From Ryuthela nishihirai (taxonomy: Eukaryota > Arthropoda > Arachnida > Araneae > Heptathelidae): DNA of 64,000 nucleotides. The stretch is taken from the NCBI GenBank assembly GCA_038380435.1, contig JAWZYU010000017.1, positions 25,667,283 through 25,731,282 on the forward strand, in the 5' to 3' direction. Of the stretch, positions 11,345 through 22,180 are shown one piece after another. Position numbers and translations under genes: made by a program. Within the stretch, counting starts at the first letter, position 1. The number at the start of each line of letters is the position of its first letter. The notes under the pieces were generated by a model, which was not told the origin of the DNA, searched no databases, and was given only the letters and a program-made list of their open reading frames with translations.

Positions 11345-11842
11345 GACGGACAGACAGAAGGACAGACAGACGACAAAGCAAAACTATTATCGCGTTTTCT
11401 TTAAATACGAGATAAAAATCAGAAATCTTAAATCATTTATAGAGCAGGAGGAATCGTTGTATGTTTCAATTTAGGGCTAATGCTCAAAATAAAGCGACGT
11501 GGCTGTAGTGGAATCGTTCAAGCATCAATTTGAAATTCTCAGGGTGTGACCTCTTCTTTCCTACCTCCATGTTAGTGTCAACTTAGAAATACTTTCCAGC
11601 ATCTATGACAACAAATACGGTCTTTAAGCCGGGAGGGAAATTATCATCATTCCGAAAACATAGGTCCCAAGTACATCAGACAACTGTTTTAAAATTTTTT
11701 TCCTTTTTTTTCGAAAATTGCGCTAGAACTCTATTTCTCTCGGTCAGTAAACTGCAATTTATTAAAGTATTATTTGGGAAAAATTTAAATATCCTAAAAA
11801 TAAAAATTTTCTTTCACCCTCAGAGTTCTATATATACAAGAT
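11345..11842. other. No gene seen
   Basis: A plus-strand frame of 152 codons (11605-12063) runs through the hAT MITE and is not credible as a gene. Confidence 0.4.
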
Positions 11843-11957
11843 CAGTGGTCTTCAACGTGAGGGGCATTAAAGAATGCTGTTCTAACGTTAGGTTGATAGG
11901 GAAAGGGAGCAATATAGTAGAAGTGAGCAGTGAATCAAAAAATATTGAAGACCACTG
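11843..11957. mobile_element. hAT-like MITE (115 bp)
   Basis: Perfect 13-bp inverted ends CAGTGGTCTTCAA / TTGAAGACCACTG, typical of hAT elements. No clear 8-bp duplication remains, so it is old. Confidence 0.5.
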
Positions 11958-12084
11958 TATCAGAGAGAGAACTCGTAACTTGAATAGTTGTTCATTGGAC
12001 TCTTTTGGACCAGTAAGGTGGTGTTGTAATCGATCATTTGTAACTACAGAGATTACATGTTGACATAGATTTCAAGAAATAATT

Positions 12085-13230
12085 TATTTAAAAAATGAGT
12101 TTCACCGTGAGTGGTATCCACTCACTGTCGTTCTGCAGGGATGGCAGCCCACATATCCTGCAGTACAGTTCATAATTGTGTTGCATTCGATGGTGCTGAA
12201 TTCATGGATCGTAGTGTGTTTCCACTGTGTCCCACAGATGCTCCAAGGGGTTCATATCGGGTGATCGTGGGGGCCAATTCATGGTGGTAAAGTCCGTGGA
12301 GGCCAATTCATGGTGGTAAAGTCCTCGATCCACCTCTGAACAACCAAAGACTGGTGACACGTTGCATTATCTTGTTGGAATACCCCTTCACCATCAGGCT
12401 GCTGGAGAGTCATGAAGGGGTGCAGGTGATCTGCGAGAATGTCAACATATCTCATACCTATCAGCGATTGCTCCAAACGGATGACAGAGTCCAATGTAGA
12501 CTAGGTGAATATGCCTCACACCATCACAGAATGTCTCCAGCCTGAACAGTACCTGACAGACAGGAAGGGTCCATGGCTTCAGGGGGCCTATGCTGCACTC
12601 TAATGTGCCTGTCAGCATAAAAAAAACTGGAACCTTGATTCATCGGACCACGCTACCCGACTCCACTATTCTACTGTCCAATTTCAATATCTTTGGGCCC
12701 ATTCCAGTTGTTGAGCTCTGTAACGAAGTGTAAGAAATTGGACACAAGTGGGTCTTTGGCTACCAAATCCTATGGAGTGCAGGTGGCGATGGACAGTCCT
12801 TTCAGAAACGTTTTGTGTTTGGCCCACATTCAAATTGGCAGTGATTTCATGCACTGTAGCCCGTCTGTTTGTCGTTACCGTTTGAGGCAGTCAATGTGAG
12901 TTCCGTTCGTCAATTGCTCGTGGCCCGTACTGTTTGCTGGTTTACGTATGTGGAAATGCCATCAATGGAATACTGATGATAAACCCTCTGTAGACCTGGG
13001 AAAATCTAATACCTGTACGATCTCCAATATTGCATGACCCATCCTTCTGGCACCGACGATCAAGCCACATTCAAAGTCAAACAACTCACGATGTACAGCC
13101 ATGCTGAATTAACAACTACTTTGAAATGAATGTTGGGTTTGTAGGATACTGCAGCTCCATTCTGCGGTTGGCGTCCAGCACATCGGTTATGAGTACAACG
13201 CACTAGTTCTACTTTAACTGCTATTCCCAT
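12085..13230 (-). pseudogene. Tc1-type transposon remnant
   Basis: Minus strand. The best block is 12494-12279: ADHLHPFMTL then GVFQQDNATCHQSLVVQRW (second catalytic block) and FTTMNWPPR. Upstream (12500-13100) the strand reads as degraded transposase. A 28-bp near-duplicate (gccaattcatggtggtaaagtcc at 12273-12295 and 12303-12325) breaks the region before the third catalytic block. Ends not resolved. Confidence 0.6.
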
Positions 13231-13432
13231 GACTTTTGACCTCTCAATATAATAAAGGAATATGAGGGTTTGGCAACGTTGACAGCTTTTTCAATTTACA
13301 AATTGCCAACACAGAGAGTATATGTACTGCGAACACAGAAATTACGAATGAAAAAGCTAAGAATTGCAGAATTAAGAAGAAAGACGTTTTATCGAAAAGA
13401 GCGATTTCTAACCACCTATTCAACCTAGTGCT

Positions 13433-13640
13433 ATCTTGTGGCCAAGCAGTTAATGTGTTTGGCATCTGATCGAAAGGACTGTGGTTCGAGCCCTGGATAA
13501 GGCTTCGATGTTTGCGTTTCTTTTCTGCACAGATCTTCCTCACAGATCTTTTCTATGGCATGTAAGCTGACAGGTTCTGCCAGAACACTTTGGCAAACAG
13601 CCGCTTGAAGGTGTATTTATTTATTTATTTATCTATTTAT
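13433..13640 (+). mobile_element. SINE family A, older copy
   Basis: Full length with tRNA-like head (gtggccaagcagtta, B box gtggttcgagcc) and tail gccgcttgaaggtgtattta, ending in (TTTA)n. Confidence 0.75.
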
Positions 13641-14529
13641 TTATTCAACCCAAGGATTTGCATTGCACATTTTCATACTACTTTTATTGTTTTGGAAAAG
13701 TTTCAGGTTCCCAGACCTTTAATGTGAAGAGTTATAGCGACCACACACGTCTTTTTATTATTATATATGTAAAATACTTGCCAAAGAAGCTCCTTAACAA
13801 GTTGAGGATTGATACATTTTCAGGAGTAGAATTTTGCTTTTCATTGGCTTTTGAAGTGACATATAAAACAAGATTAGAAAAGAAACTCTTTGAAAGAGAT
13901 TTGACGCTCTATTCTTTATGTGAAACAGAGTATAGAGTGTATAGAGGTACAAGTTTGAAAAAATCGTTTTATGATTCAATTTAGGAATCATACAACGATT
14001 TTTTTCCGCTTTTATGTTAGGGAAATATGGCAAACTGCTTGAGGTCATTTATGCCAGCCTATGGAGAGTGGTGTAGAGAGGTCTATGCTGACCGTAGTGA
14101 GAAAAGTAAAAATATTTCCTGGATGATATGCAATAGTAAAATAGCACATGTGATTCATAGCGTTGTGATTGGTTAGATATTTCACAGTGTTTAAGTCAAT
14201 GTAGTGTTGCCTGATGATAAAAACCAAGGAATGTAAAGATAGAAAATGTGCATTGTACATATAAGTTCAGGATTTTCTTTTTACAAATATCGATATACCG
14301 ATTTTTTTTTTCTATTGGGAGATAAATGTTTATTTCGTTAAACTGATATTTTCGTTATACTGGTGCTCATTAAAACGAAACATTTCTTACACAGAGATAC
14401 GTAGTAGTATATTGGGCAGGGTCAGAAAAAAATTCGTTATATTATATTTCGTTATTCCGCATTTTATTTGAGTAACATTTCACTGTGTACAGAATATAGA
14501 TATAAACTCTATGGTAAAAAACGAAGCTC
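13641..14529. other. No gene seen
   Basis: AT-rich; frames of about 70-108 codons on both strands overlap each other and show no domain. Confidence 0.4.
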
Positions 14530-15060
14530 CTCGAAGAAAACGTCCTGTCATGCTAAAACGTTTACTGCAATAGGGTCCTGTATTGCAGAACAATGGCTCC
14601 ATGTGTGTAATAGGTTAGTACGTAGCACAGCCAACTCTGGCGGCAATGCATGCCAATATCCGGAGTGGCATTGAATCAAACAACAGTCGGATGTTGTCTG
14701 TGGCAGATTCTGCCACGCGTGCTCTAATTGCTGGGCTAGTTCATCGACATTCCAGGATGGCTGCAATACACATCCCACATGTATCATATGTGCTCAATTG
14801 GCAAGAGGTCTGGAGACCTGGCTGGCAATGGGAGGGTTTCAAAACTATGGGGACATTTCCAGGATAGGTAAGCCGTGTGTGGCCTGGCATTATCATGCTG
14901 GTAAATGGCCCTTGGAAATGTGACAGCAAAGGCAACACGATTAGTCTCAGGATATCGTCAATGTACACTGTGGTGTCAAGGTTCCACACAACATTACTGG
15001 GGTGAATGGCTTTTATAGATGTCTCTCCATATTGTAACATTAGCTGTAATGGCTGTGTGC
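14530..15060 (-). pseudogene. Second Tc1-type remnant (C-terminal half only)
   Basis: Minus strand pieces YIDDILRLIVLPLLSHFQG (15040-14741 frame) and NVDELAQQLEHAWQNLPQTT (14787-14548 frame) match the second half of a Tc1/Bari-like transposase, including the H-x-W-x-x-I-P/L-P-x-x-x-I end region. The N-terminal half is absent. It directly adjoins the different element starting at 15060. Confidence 0.65.
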
Positions 15061-16117
15061 CTTAAGCATGAGCTGCCGCAAATTGGATTTGTTGTTCCAA
15101 CACAAACCACAGATGCTCGATTGGATTGATGTCTTAGGAATTTGGAGGCCAGGGCACTATCTGGAAGTCTTCCTCATGTTCCACGAACCATTCTCGAACA
15201 ATCCAGGCAGTTTGACATGGTGCATTATCCTGCTGAAAGAAGGCATTATTAGACGGGAACACCGTTACCATGAAAGGAAGTACCTGATCTGCAATGGTGT
15301 TTCGGTAGGTTGTATATGTCATAGTTTCCTGGACATGAATGACTGGACCCAGGGTTTCCCAGCAGAACATTGCCCAAAGCATTACACTTCCTTTACGGGC
15401 TCGTTTTTGTTCCATGGTGCATCCTGGGGCTAACACTTCCTCAGGTGAACGATGAACACATACTCGGCTGTTCACATGATGCAACAGGACATGTGATTTA
15501 TCGAACCAGATGACCTTCTTCCAATCATTCAAGGCCCAGTTTCGATGCTTGCATGCCCATTTTAGGTGCTTTTGACGGTGAACCAAGGTTAGTATGGGCA
15601 CTCGAAGAGGACGTAGCTACGCAACCCCATTTTCAGCAAGGTTCGATGTATTGTGTGCTGTAACACATTACTCTTGTCACCAGCATTCAAATTACTGACG
15701 AGTTCTGCCACAGTATCCCTTCTGTCAGCTTGTACCATACAGGATAGCCTTTGCTTACCTCTAGCATTCATGAGCTGTGGTCGGCCCACACCTTTCTGTC
15801 AGTTCGCGGTTTTTCCCTCCTCAGACGACTTTTTGAAGGTACTAATGACGGCTGATCGTGAGCACCCCACAAGCCTTGCTGTCTCGGAAATGCTCTGACC
15901 CAGTCATCTGGCCATTACAAATTGGCCTTTGTCAAACTCACTTAAGCCAACTGCTTTTCCCATCTGAAGAACAAGAATAATACTGATTAACAGAGCTCAG
16001 TATCAGGTATTATTTATAACACTTGATGACCTACACATGCGCCGTCATTTATCTGCAGTTGCTTAGGTTTGCATAAAGATGTGCTGGCCATAATGTTTTG
16101 GCTCTTCGGTAAATGTT
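15060..16117 (-). mobile_element. Tc1-like element, one end missing
   Basis: Minus strand. Its transposase N-terminal end is near 16117, where agccaaaacattatggcc read on the minus strand looks like a Tc1 terminus. At 15060 it abuts a different Tc1 remnant and lacks its own end. Confidence 0.65.
15134..15963 (-). pseudogene. Tc1-type transposase (nearly readable)
   Basis: Minus strand. From ATG at 15963: MGKAVGLSEFDKGQFVMAR, then an in-frame TGA, then LGQSISETA (helix-turn-helix). MGRPQLMNARGKQR follows at 15789. The catalytic half is one frame of 155 codons (15601-15134): WKKVIWFDKSHVLLHH (the first Asp block, usually W-x-x-V-x-W-S-D-E), AFFQQDNAPCQTAWIVREW (second block) and DFQIVPWPPNS leading to the D-x-N-P-I-E block near 15130. 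Only a few stops and shifts. Confidence 0.75.
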
Positions 16118-17637
16118 ATAGTGACAGGCTTTCAACAGGAGCAAAATGAGAAATATTTTACACTGGGCTCTAAAGCAATCTGCCCCACTACTCTCTGTCC
16201 GCTTTCCTCTATTCTTCTTATTTCCTAATCTTTGACTATTTTCACCATATTCATCAAGAAAAGTATTTTATTATAGGTAATATTTTACATAAATATATTG
16301 TCATAATTATTTTATTGTCTTTAAAAAAAATTGACGTGGAAAACATTCCAATAAAAATGATTATGCAGAAATGGTAAAACTCGTGTATGCCTATGTATAA
16401 GTATGACAAAATAATACAAAATGATACATCAATAATATTCGAAGTTTCATCATGGAAATAAATAAAAAATATTATTGTTTTCTTTGCCTTTAAATTTTAA
16501 ACTTGTAATGAAAAGACAATAAGTTAAATATTAATAATAAGGTATTGTAAAGGATAGGTACCCTCGGGTCGGCTAAAACATGTATGCGTGGAAGGAATGT
16601 AGCAACAAACGTATTTGAGTTGGATATTATTGCAAAGTATACAGCATCATCTGACATTGACTTCTAGATTGCTTTGTTTGGCAAACATCCACTCTCCTCA
16701 CCCCATTTGAGGCACTCTAATGATTTATCGAAAACACTTTGCACAAGTGGCTTGGTAATTTAAAGCAGAGCCTTTAGAAATAATCTTTTACTAAAGTTTA
16801 AAAGCTTTTTTCCATTCATCTTAACACATTGCAGAGAAGTGAAATTTGACAAAAATGTAGAATTGTCTTTTACAACCGACAGGTTTCCATTGTGTATGAA
16901 GGCAAATGCCTTATTTCGGTCATAATCATGATGATTACAAAAAAAAATGGCAAAACAGTAGAAGGTTATATCATATTAGAGAAAAGTAAGATATTCGAGC
17001 ATTTATGTTAACATTCATCAATGGGGCAAAGTAATTTAAAGCTGCAAATAAGAACAAATTATTGTTTCTTAGTCCAAGCAAAAAATAAAAAAAAAAATAA
17101 AAAACGTAATAGGAATAAGTAAGTTAATTTAGCTAACTTTCCGAATCAACCTTTAAGGAACAGTAGCTGCTGGAAATTTTAAAATATCCCAATCCCAAAT
17201 TAAAAGTACTGTCATAATTTTTACATAGAAGCTCTTAAGATCACGTTAACGAGAGTTGGTATTATCAAAAATTTCCTCTCATTTTGCGGTCAGATTATCT
17301 GAATTATTTTTTTTCCTAATTATTTTGTGTTTTGTATTATTGTTACTTTATCAGTTTTAAATTCATTTTGTAACTATTTGCAAATGGCAATATCTCCGTT
17401 TCTTTCATATAAAGTAGGAGAGAACTGAATGAAGTTTTATCAGTAAATACACTAAAATCGTTTTCCTATTGTATTTTGAACTTTCATTATATTTATTTAA
17501 TTTCAAGAATTTTAATGAAGAAATTTGTCAGTAACCATAATTGAACTGCAGCGTGCAGTTTTATACATTGAAAATTTTTTACTTATTTTAAAAGCTGCTA
17601 TTTAAATTTTAAATTAGCACATGTTTTTAAGAGGTCA
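16118..17637. other. Upstream region of the host gene, no gene seen
   Basis: AT-rich intergenic sequence without recognised repeats, ending at the promoter motifs. Confidence 0.45.
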
Positions 17638-17651
17638 CTCCTAGGTGGCAG
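17638..17651 (+). promoter_or_regulatory. CTCF-like motif upstream of exon 1
   Basis: The sequence ctcctaggtggcag matches 12 of 14 positions of the animal CTCF core (CCACTAGRKGGCAG type). It lies 20 bp upstream of the CRE and about 90 bp upstream of the start codon. Binding is an inference. Confidence 0.4.
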
Positions 17652-17670
17652 AAGTAGAAAGTAGTTTCGT

Positions 17671-17678
17671 TGACGTCA
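17671..17678 (+). promoter_or_regulatory. Atxn7: CRE palindrome (ATF/CREB site)
   Basis: A perfect TGACGTCA lies 61 bp upstream of the start codon in a short stretch relatively rich in CpG. It directly overlaps a splice-donor-like CAG|GTAAGA (17677-17684), so a non-coding first exon could also end here. Full CREs are typical of core promoters near the start site. Confidence 0.55.
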
Positions 17679-17734
17679 GGTAAGAGCAAGAATTGGAGGC
17701 CTGTGGCCTGAGAAAAAACGGCCTACGAAGCTTT

Positions 17735-17746
17735 CAAAATGGCGTC
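17735..17746 (+). promoter_or_regulatory. Atxn7: YY1-like motif over the start codon
   Basis: CAAAATGGCGTC differs from the YY1 consensus CAAGATGGCGGC at two positions. YY1 sites overlapping the initiator ATG just downstream of the transcription start are common in animal housekeeping genes. It supports 17739 as the start and a transcription start within a few tens of bases upstream. Confidence 0.45.
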
Positions 17747-17823
17747 GAAAGAGAATTCTATGGTGAATGAAGGACAGCTGTGGAGTGTTTGGACGGATTG
17801 TCTGGGGTTGAAAAATACAGATA
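17739..17823 (+). CDS. Atxn7: Exon 1 (coding part) of an ataxin-7-family gene
   Basis: Seen: ATG with good context (A at -3, G at +4), 28 codons plus one base, then a strong donor GTAAGTC at 17824. The peptide begins MASKENSM and contains EGQLWSVWTDCLGL. Known: ataxin-7 and ataxin-7-like proteins have near their N-terminus a W-x-x-W segment (for example WSSWIDAAKL), followed about 28 residues later by a K-E-D-M motif that leads into a Cys/His zinc finger; they anchor the deubiquitinase module to the SAGA coactivator in the nucleus. Inference: this exon supplies the W-x-x-W segment and exon 2 supplies the stretch up to the K-[DE]-D-M motif. Start choice: it is the first ATG after promoter-like motifs and overlaps a YY1-like site. 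Composition is more CpG-rich than the flanks. A second in-frame Met lies at codon 8. Family assignment is from memory of the family pattern, not from a search. Confidence 0.62.
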
Positions 17824-18889
17824 GTAAGTCGAGTAGTTTTATCGTAATACATTCATTTTCAAGAGATTAGTACAGTGAACAAGACTTATACAGTTCTTTG
17901 AGAATTAAACACGCTACTAATAAAATTCCCTTGAATATCTAGGTGTGTTGACTCGCACCTAGCACAGAAAGAGCAAAAACAAAGCCATTGCAAGAATATT
18001 ATTCTTTAATATTATATATTTCGCTGTTCATTTACATTTTTTTATTTTCGTTTGACCATTTATTTCAAAATCTTGGTTTTTGAAATATTTAGTTATTTTA
18101 ACAGCAAAGGAAGCGTGGGTAACTAGCCGTCATGCGTCGGGTTCAGTTTCTTTATTAGAGATATGGTTTTGCAAGTATATAAATTTGTATTATTTATTTA
18201 CCATTATTTTGAAATACCGTCTGATAATAACTAATGTAAGTGATGAACACAAGGGAAATCTGCTGCTATTATGACATTGCTTTACTTAATTCATTACATG
18301 TGTTTTGGTTTTAAAACTTGTAGAAACTTACTTCAGCCTGGTATTATAGGTTAGGAGCAGAAAACACAGTTGCTTATGAAGTTGGTTTGTTTAATATATT
18401 TATCTTTATTGTGTACATTAACAGTTAATGTTTCTTGTTATGGCATTGCATAAACAAAATGTTTACAAGTGGTACTGTTACCTATTGCTGCTATTTCAAA
18501 TATATCACCCACAATATCAAAATATTATTCGTTTTACATAGGTATTTGTCTAGAACTGTACATGCTGAATTAAGTTCAAAATAACTTGTGTCTAAAATGA
18601 CTATGGAGAATTCTTCTTTATTTTGACACTAAAAAATTATTATTAACAGAAATGATACTAATGCTGATGTGTGAACTATGTGTGCTATGTGCTAACATGT
18701 GAGCAGTTTTATCAGATGATAATTCTGTTTTAGTATGGTAAAGGATTACACAGACAGGCACATTGAATGGTTTAGTGTCTTGCAAATCTATTTGTCAAAT
18801 GTTATGAGATTTAAGTGATTTATTTTAATTGTTTTAGAATAGATACAAACATAGGTGACAATCACAGCATTACCTGGGTGACATTTTAA

Positions 18890-19140
18890 TATCAATATAT
18901 CAATAAATTTTTTGTGGAAAAAAAATTGGTTGCCACCCATTGATCATAGATGGTGCCAATGGTTGGTGCCGAAAATCATCGATGAAAAGTTAGTCTTAAA
19001 TTAGTGGAATAAAGATGATCTGGCATTAGTTAAATTGGTAAGAATACTCTGACATGTTTCTGGAGAGATGTGGATTCAAGTCCCATGTGTCAGTGAAAAA
19101 TTTTCCACAAAATATTTATAGAATGGATACATTTTTAGAT
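18890..19140. mobile_element. Family C foldback, two inverted arms
   Basis: Left arm caataaattttttgtggaaaa (minus sense) and right arm with acatgtttctggagagatgtgg, attcaagtccc, ttttccacaaaatattta. The inner part has gatcatagatggtgccaatgg. Confidence 0.6.
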
Positions 19141-19395
19141 GTAACAGGCAATGTGTTTTTTGATTTATTTATCCAACTGGCTAAAACACCCATTTTTTTT
19201 ATAAGCTAAGTTGGTTTACCATGTCACTGTGTAATGTACTTGTATTATCAGGTACTTATAGCTGTTTCTGTTGATTAGCTATTTTTGAAATTCACACAGA
19301 TTATGAGTTTATGAATTTTATTTAATCCTTTGATAAGTACAAACATACTGGTATTGCATTATACCTGTTGACAAAATCTGTACTGGTATGTTTGG

Positions 19396-19520
19396 AATAA
19401 AGCAAAGGTTCTCAAACTTCTTGACACTGTGACCCCTGTAGAATTGTAATAAATTTATGGGACCCTTAGAATCATGATGGAATTATGTGACCCCTTTCCT
19501 ACAATACATGATTTACATGG
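19396..19520 (+). mobile_element. hAT-like MITE fragment
   Basis: aaaggttctcaaacttcttgacactgtgacccc resembles the widespread hAT MITE left end. The other end is not found. Confidence 0.35.
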
Positions 19521-19647
19521 TTAAATCTAATGATATCATTATATTTAGAGAGGATAAAATGAAACAAAATTATCTTTTTACATATAACACAATAGGTTTG
19601 TCACAAAACAGTTCTTTATATAAGAATATATAGTCTCATAATAAAAA

Positions 19648-19830
19648 TAAATATCCCCTCAAGCAGTTGCTTGCCACAGAGGTCTGCAGGAGCTATCAGT
19701 TTATACACCATGGTAGAATGTCTATAAGGAAATTGGGTAGTAGAAAAACAACACAAACATCCATGCTTTTACCTGGGGCTCGGCCCCAGACCCCTTTGAT
19801 CAGTAGTAAAGTATGCTAAATCAGGTTAAG
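19648..19830 (-). mobile_element. SINE family A, minus strand
   Basis: tcccctcaagcagttgcttgccacagagg through ggctcggccccagacccctttgatcagtag. It is followed by a separate repeat shared with 56565-56700. Confidence 0.75.
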
Positions 19831-19839
19831 GTCAGTCCT

Positions 19840-19985
19840 TGTGGCTCAATCATTTCACCCTCATAGTAGGGAACTACTGCTCTGCTGATTTTCGGACTCT
19901 GAGATATGCAGCTTTGTCCAAAGTAAGTCTATCCATAAAATGCTCAATGAAGTCTCATAATATTTCACCGCCAACTAGCATTATA
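19840..19985 (+). repeat. Repeat shared with 56565-56700
   Basis: aaggtcagtccttgtggctcaa ... ctttgtccaaagtaagtctat ... aaaatgctcaatgaagt. The other copy lies in the block interrupting RTE copy 3. Class unknown. Confidence 0.55.
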
Positions 19986-20205
19986 AAAAAAGCTACCTGA
20001 ACTAAATAATGTCATCGAAGACGACACATACCAAAAAGCATGAAAATCGGAAATGGTGCCCCACCGACTGAATTATAAAAAAAGTCCCTGAAACTAAATA
20101 ATGTCCTTGCAGACAACTCAAACCGAAAAACATGAAAATCGGAAACAGTGCACTGCCAAATGAATTGTAAAAAAACCCCGAAACCAAATAATCTCATCAG
20201 AGACA
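19982..20205 (+). repeat. 2.4 tandem units of about 91 bp
   Basis: Unit: aaaaaaagctacctgaacta ... gcatgaaaatcggaaatgg. Restarts at 20072 and 20164 (periods 91 and 92). Confidence 0.75.
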
Positions 20206-20229
20206 ACAAAAAATACCTCCCTCCCATTC

Positions 20230-21760
20230 TTATAGCTCAAAGTATCCTTCCCTAAATTACTCATTAATCTTCCTGATTCCATCAAAAACTGCCATTTTTT
20301 CCACACCAACAATTCTACAATACCCAAAATTTTTACATCAAAAAGCTGTCAAACGCTTCCACATATTAACAATAAATCTTATAAGTAACTTTAAAAGACT
20401 CCTAAATATATAGGGGCGGGGGTGGCTCAATTTGGTAGCGTGACAAGCTCGTAATCTGCAGTTCTCAGTTTAGAGTCCCAGCTGGGTCAGGGTTGAGATT
20501 TATCTCTGCAAAACTCCCCGCCCTGCCCATAGTCAGTAGGGAAGACCGATGGGCTTGGAAAAGCTGCCGTTTATCGGATGGGATGTTAACCCATGGTCCC
20601 ATATGTGGGAGAGCCATACTCTGTGCATGTTAAAGAACATGCTGGATGGCCTTGGCAGGTCATCTGTCTCCCAACAGCCGTTCCAGTGGGTCCTCTCCCC
20701 CAACTTTCTCTGAGCCTTCAGGGTCCTTGTGACCTGGCCATTTAGCCCATTGTGTGCAAAATAGTGCCACTCAGAGAAAAACAACACAAACATCCATCCA
20801 TTTTTTCATCAAAATCCATCCATTTTTCCAAACAAACAAAAGAACCAACCAACCAACCATCCTAAATATATAGCAAAATTAATAAATCACTATAATACAC
20901 TAATAATTACCATACTACACTAACTACTAATAATCATTCAATTCATCCCAAACTACTTTAACGAAATACATGTGTTCATTACTACTGCCATGTTTAGTCC
21001 CAAACAGAAAACTCCCAACATTCCCCCAAGCATACTCTCCCCCCCCCCACACTACATTAGAATCCTCTGAAAACCTCACTTTATATGTTTCATCAAAAAC
21101 TATTCTCCTAAAAACCCTAACATCCCATAAAAACTAATTTTTAAAAATTAATTACACCAAATTATAAACTTTTGCCATTTTCTTTCACACCCACAACAAA
21201 ACACATGCTATTACATCATACTAAACACAAAAAAAGATTTAAAATAATAAAAAAGATTTAAAATAATTCTATTCCGTTCTAACCATTCCTCCCTTCCCCT
21301 TCAAATGCCCCTCACTCCAAAGAACTTACAAAAACATTCCCTCACACACACAGCTACAAAAAGCTACCGAACTCCCACTTTCAAACGACATAACCATAAC
21401 ATTACAAAATAGTTCACTAACACTTTCAACAACAACCCTCCAAATATTAAATAATTTCAATTACAAAATATCTTAAATAACTTATTATTTACCATATCTT
21501 AATGAAATTTTGAAAAAATAACAAGAACTTCGTATCCTGGCTATCATTAAAAATCCCTCATTAAATATATTATACATATGCACTTACCTCTAACGGCACA
21601 AGCATGTTATCCCAAGAAGTTATCAAGCTAAAATGGTGAAAAAATCAAATGTAACTTTGCATTCCCATCAAATCACACACATGACATTACCCACCAAACC
21701 ACCATTACCATCACATTACCCACCCAAAAGAAGCAAATCAGACCACCAACAACCAACGGT
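20230..21760 (+). other. G-depleted, A/C-rich tract
   Basis: Apart from the SINE at 20414-20859 the plus strand is strikingly poor in G and rich in A and C for well over 1 kb (for example caccaacaattctacaatacc, cactaataattaccatactac). No long frame, no mitochondrial gene recognised. Origin unknown. Confidence 0.7.
20414..20859 (+). mobile_element. SINE family B, full length
   Basis: Perfect 14-bp target duplication tcctaaatatatag (20400-20413 and 20860-20873). The head ggctcaatttggtagcg ... ctcgtaatctgcag has an anticodon-like loop CTCGTAA. Long tail of ccatccattttt and (aacc)n. Inserted in the G-poor tract. Confidence 0.9.
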
Positions 21761-21942
21761 TTTGTTTCTGTGTCGTACTTTACACCTCGATGGTTATACA
21801 CTTCTTGAGCAGTGCCATCTGTTGGCTGAGGACCATGAACAACAAACGGACCCTATTTTGTATATAGCGTGGATAATTCTACTGTCTCTTGGAGAAATAT
21901 ACACCTTAGTAATTTTTAGTCTTGCTAAATGCAGAGCAGTAA

Positions 21943-22180
21943 TGGCAGTACAAAGCTGGAAGCACTGGTTCTCGTCCGATCACCAAAGTTAAGCAGCTTT
22001 GGGCATGGTCAGTACCTGGACGGTGACCACCTGGGATCACTGTGTGAGGTTGGCAAAAAGTCGGCTGAGAACCTGCCATCGTCACAGATCCCTCTACTAT
22101 GTCGTATTAAACTGACGGGCTCCTGTCAGACCTCTGTGGCAAGCAGCTGCTTGAGGAGGTATTTTTTTTTTATTTATTTA
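21943..22180 (+). mobile_element. 5S rRNA-headed SINE with the family A body
   Basis: The first about 110 bp is a 5S rRNA derivative: gttctcgtccgatcaccaaagttaagc (with the A box), gggcatggtcagtacctgga and ggtgaccacctgggatcac (C box). It runs directly into gctgagaacctgccatcgtc, ttaaactgacgggctcctgt and ggcaagcagctgcttgagg, the body and tail of family A. The internal 5S promoter elements are largely intact, so it could have been transcribed by RNA polymerase III. It is not a true 5S gene because the 3' stem is replaced by the body. Confidence 0.85.

Noticed and set aside
11605..12063. 152-codon plus-strand frame
   Set aside because: It crosses a hAT-like MITE, has no domain or repeat-free homologue I recognise, and its composition matches non-coding flanks.
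13658..13984. 108-codon plus-strand frame and 84-codon minus-strand frame in overlap
   Set aside because: AT-rich overlap of unrelated frames, no splice support, no recognisable domain.
20230..21760. Nuclear copy of mitochondrial DNA
   Set aside because: The strand bias recalls mitochondrial DNA, but no mitochondrial protein, rRNA or tRNA is recognisable.
21963..22054. Functional 5S rRNA gene
   Set aside because: The 5' and 3' pairing ends are diverged and the sequence runs into a SINE body; no tandem 5S array.
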